Source: an uncultured Christensenella sp. (GTDB lineage: Bacteria > Bacillota > Clostridia > Christensenellales > Borkfalkiaceae). Taken from it: a stretch of 5,789 bases of DNA. The stretch is from assembly GCA_910586365.1 (NCBI GenBank), contig CAJUGP010000074.1, positions 1 to 5,789 on the forward strand, in the 5' to 3' direction. The notes below the pieces were generated by a model, which was given only the letters and a program-made list of their open reading frames with translations, made no database searches and was not told the origin of the DNA. Below are positions 5,458 to 5,789 of this stretch, one piece after another (position 1 is the stretch's first letter; every line of letters begins with the position of its first letter). Position numbers and translations under genes: made by a program.

Positions 5458-5658
5458 GTTGAATAAGAGTGTAGTCTTAACTACACTTCTCTCTTATCAA
5501 AACGCAACGCTGCACCTTTTCTGTGTTGGGGGTGAACCTGCTTTTCGCTATACGCTACTTTGCTCTCTTAACTTAACTCTGGTCTGCTGTTTTAGCTGTT
5601 ACAATAGATTTCCTATTGACACAGTTCTGCTATGAAATTGTTACGCACTTTTTCGTGC
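5402..5658 (-). promoter_or_regulatory. Structured 5' leader of the rep operon
   Basis: About 290 nt separate the promoter from the first gene. In transcript order the leader has a GCAC/GTGC hairpin (5645-5658), a hairpin CAATAG/CTATTG (5602-5618) with outer CTGT/ACAG (5596-5599, 5621-5624), a C-rich CACCCCC (5528-5534), the hairpin at 5459-5500 and the attenuator. CACCCCC can pair with GGGCGGTG of the attenuator's first arm (5450-5457) with one bulge, a possible antiterminator. I do not recognise a known riboswitch class or an ORF with a ribosome binding site in it. Confidence 0.55.
5459..5500. repeat. Hairpin next to the attenuator, with TTGATA at its base
   Basis: AGTGTAGT (5468-5475) and ACTACACT (5480-5487) pair around CTTA. 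Outer arms 5459-5467 and 5493-5500 pair with one bulged A. On the minus strand the base reads TTTTGATAAGAG (5491-5502), which includes the TTGATA found at the phiX174 and several plasmid rolling-circle nick sites. It could be the replication origin, an RNA element of the leader, or both. Confidence 0.55.
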
Positions 5659-5664
5659 TCGCCT

Positions 5665-5693
5665 ATTATATACACAAAAAACAGAAATGTCAA
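5665..5693 (-). promoter_or_regulatory. Consensus sigma-A promoter of the rep operon
   Basis: TTGACA (5688-5693), 17-bp spacer and TATAAT (5665-5670) match consensus at all twelve positions. Transcription should start near 5658 and read through the leader towards the small ORF and rep. Confidence 0.92.
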
Positions 5694-5706
5694 ACGTTAA
5701 AGGTGT

Positions 5707-5751
5707 ACTTTGGGGGAACTTTACGGGAACAATTTCGGTAATTATAGGAAC
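5707..5751. repeat. Helically phased GGAAC repeats upstream of the rep promoter
   Basis: ACTTTGGGGGA (5707-5717) is followed directly by ACTTTACGGGA (5718-5728), two tandem 11-bp units differing at two bases. GGAAC occurs at 5715, 5726 and 5747, that is, 11 and 21 bp apart, on about the same face of the helix. They lie just upstream of the -35 box and may be binding sites for Rep or for the sigma-like protein. Confidence 0.5.
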
Positions 5752-5762
5752 AAAAGCGGAAG

Positions 5763-5789
5763 AGATCGGAAGAGCGTCGTGTAGGGAAA
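5763..5789. other. Illumina adapter read-through (right end)
   Basis: The last 27 bases begin AGATCGGAAGAGCGTCGTGT, the reverse complement of the standard Illumina adapter. They are not genomic, and native sequence ends at about 5762. Confidence 0.98.

Larger units (their letters stand above)
1705..5762 (-). mobile_element. Small integrative element with HUH Rep, serine recombinase and sigma-like regulator (right end not seen)
   Basis: Four genes on one strand, one consensus promoter at the far right and no housekeeping genes make this block unlike the chromosome to its left. It pairs a rolling-circle replication initiator with a large serine recombinase, the minimum for an element that excises as a circle and replicates. 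No conjugation, capsid, resistance or toxin gene is present in the visible part. The left boundary is placed after the tRNA terminator, somewhere in 1705-1778. This gap shows no gene and no clear repeat matched at the right, so the attachment site is not identified. The right end lies beyond the contig. Confidence 0.65.

Noticed and set aside
1..5789. CRISPR array, group II intron or insertion sequence with terminal inverted repeats
   Set aside because: No regularly spaced repeats, no reverse transcriptase or transposase gene and no matched terminal repeats were seen.

Overview
The window reads as a metagenomic or draft-assembly contig from a low-to-moderate GC Firmicute, most likely a member of the Clostridia. 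The signs are a clostridial-type (long, type 2) isoleucyl-tRNA synthetase behind a T-box leader, several sigma-A promoters with 17-bp spacers, GGAGG ribosome binding sites, TTG starts, and a tRNA-Glu with encoded CCA and an A discriminator. Genus cannot be told from this sequence. Both ends (1-14 and 5763-5789) are Illumina adapter, so native DNA is 15-5762.

Left part (15 to about 1704) is ordinary chromosome. On the minus strand lie the first 212 codons of ileS, cut by the contig end, with its own promoter, a tRNA-Ile-sensing T-box leader and intrinsic terminator, preceded by a 74-residue heavy-metal-associated (CopZ-like) protein. On the plus strand lie a roughly 185-nt structured RNA that fits 6S RNA, with its own promoter, and tRNA-Glu(CTC) with its own promoter and a strong terminator.

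Right part (about 1705 to 5762) looks like a small mobile element with every gene on the minus strand. In transcription order these are a 46-residue TTG-started protein, a two-tyrosine HUH replication initiator, a large serine recombinase and a sigma-region-4-like HTH protein. A consensus promoter (TTGACA, 17 bp, TATAAT) at 5665-5693 drives them through a leader of about 290 nt. That leader holds several hairpins and a 23-bp hairpin-plus-T6 terminator just before the first ribosome binding site. This suggests that transcription into rep is attenuated, as known for pT181-like rolling-circle plasmids, although the control mechanism here is inference.

The Rep would nick and replicate the element by rolling circle, the recombinase would integrate and excise it, and the HTH protein may regulate it. 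The two long intergenic gaps inside the operon share the same ordered set of repeats, including inverted repeats whose two arms have changed together. Together with the leader they are the least explained and most interesting parts of the window. The right end of the element is not seen.
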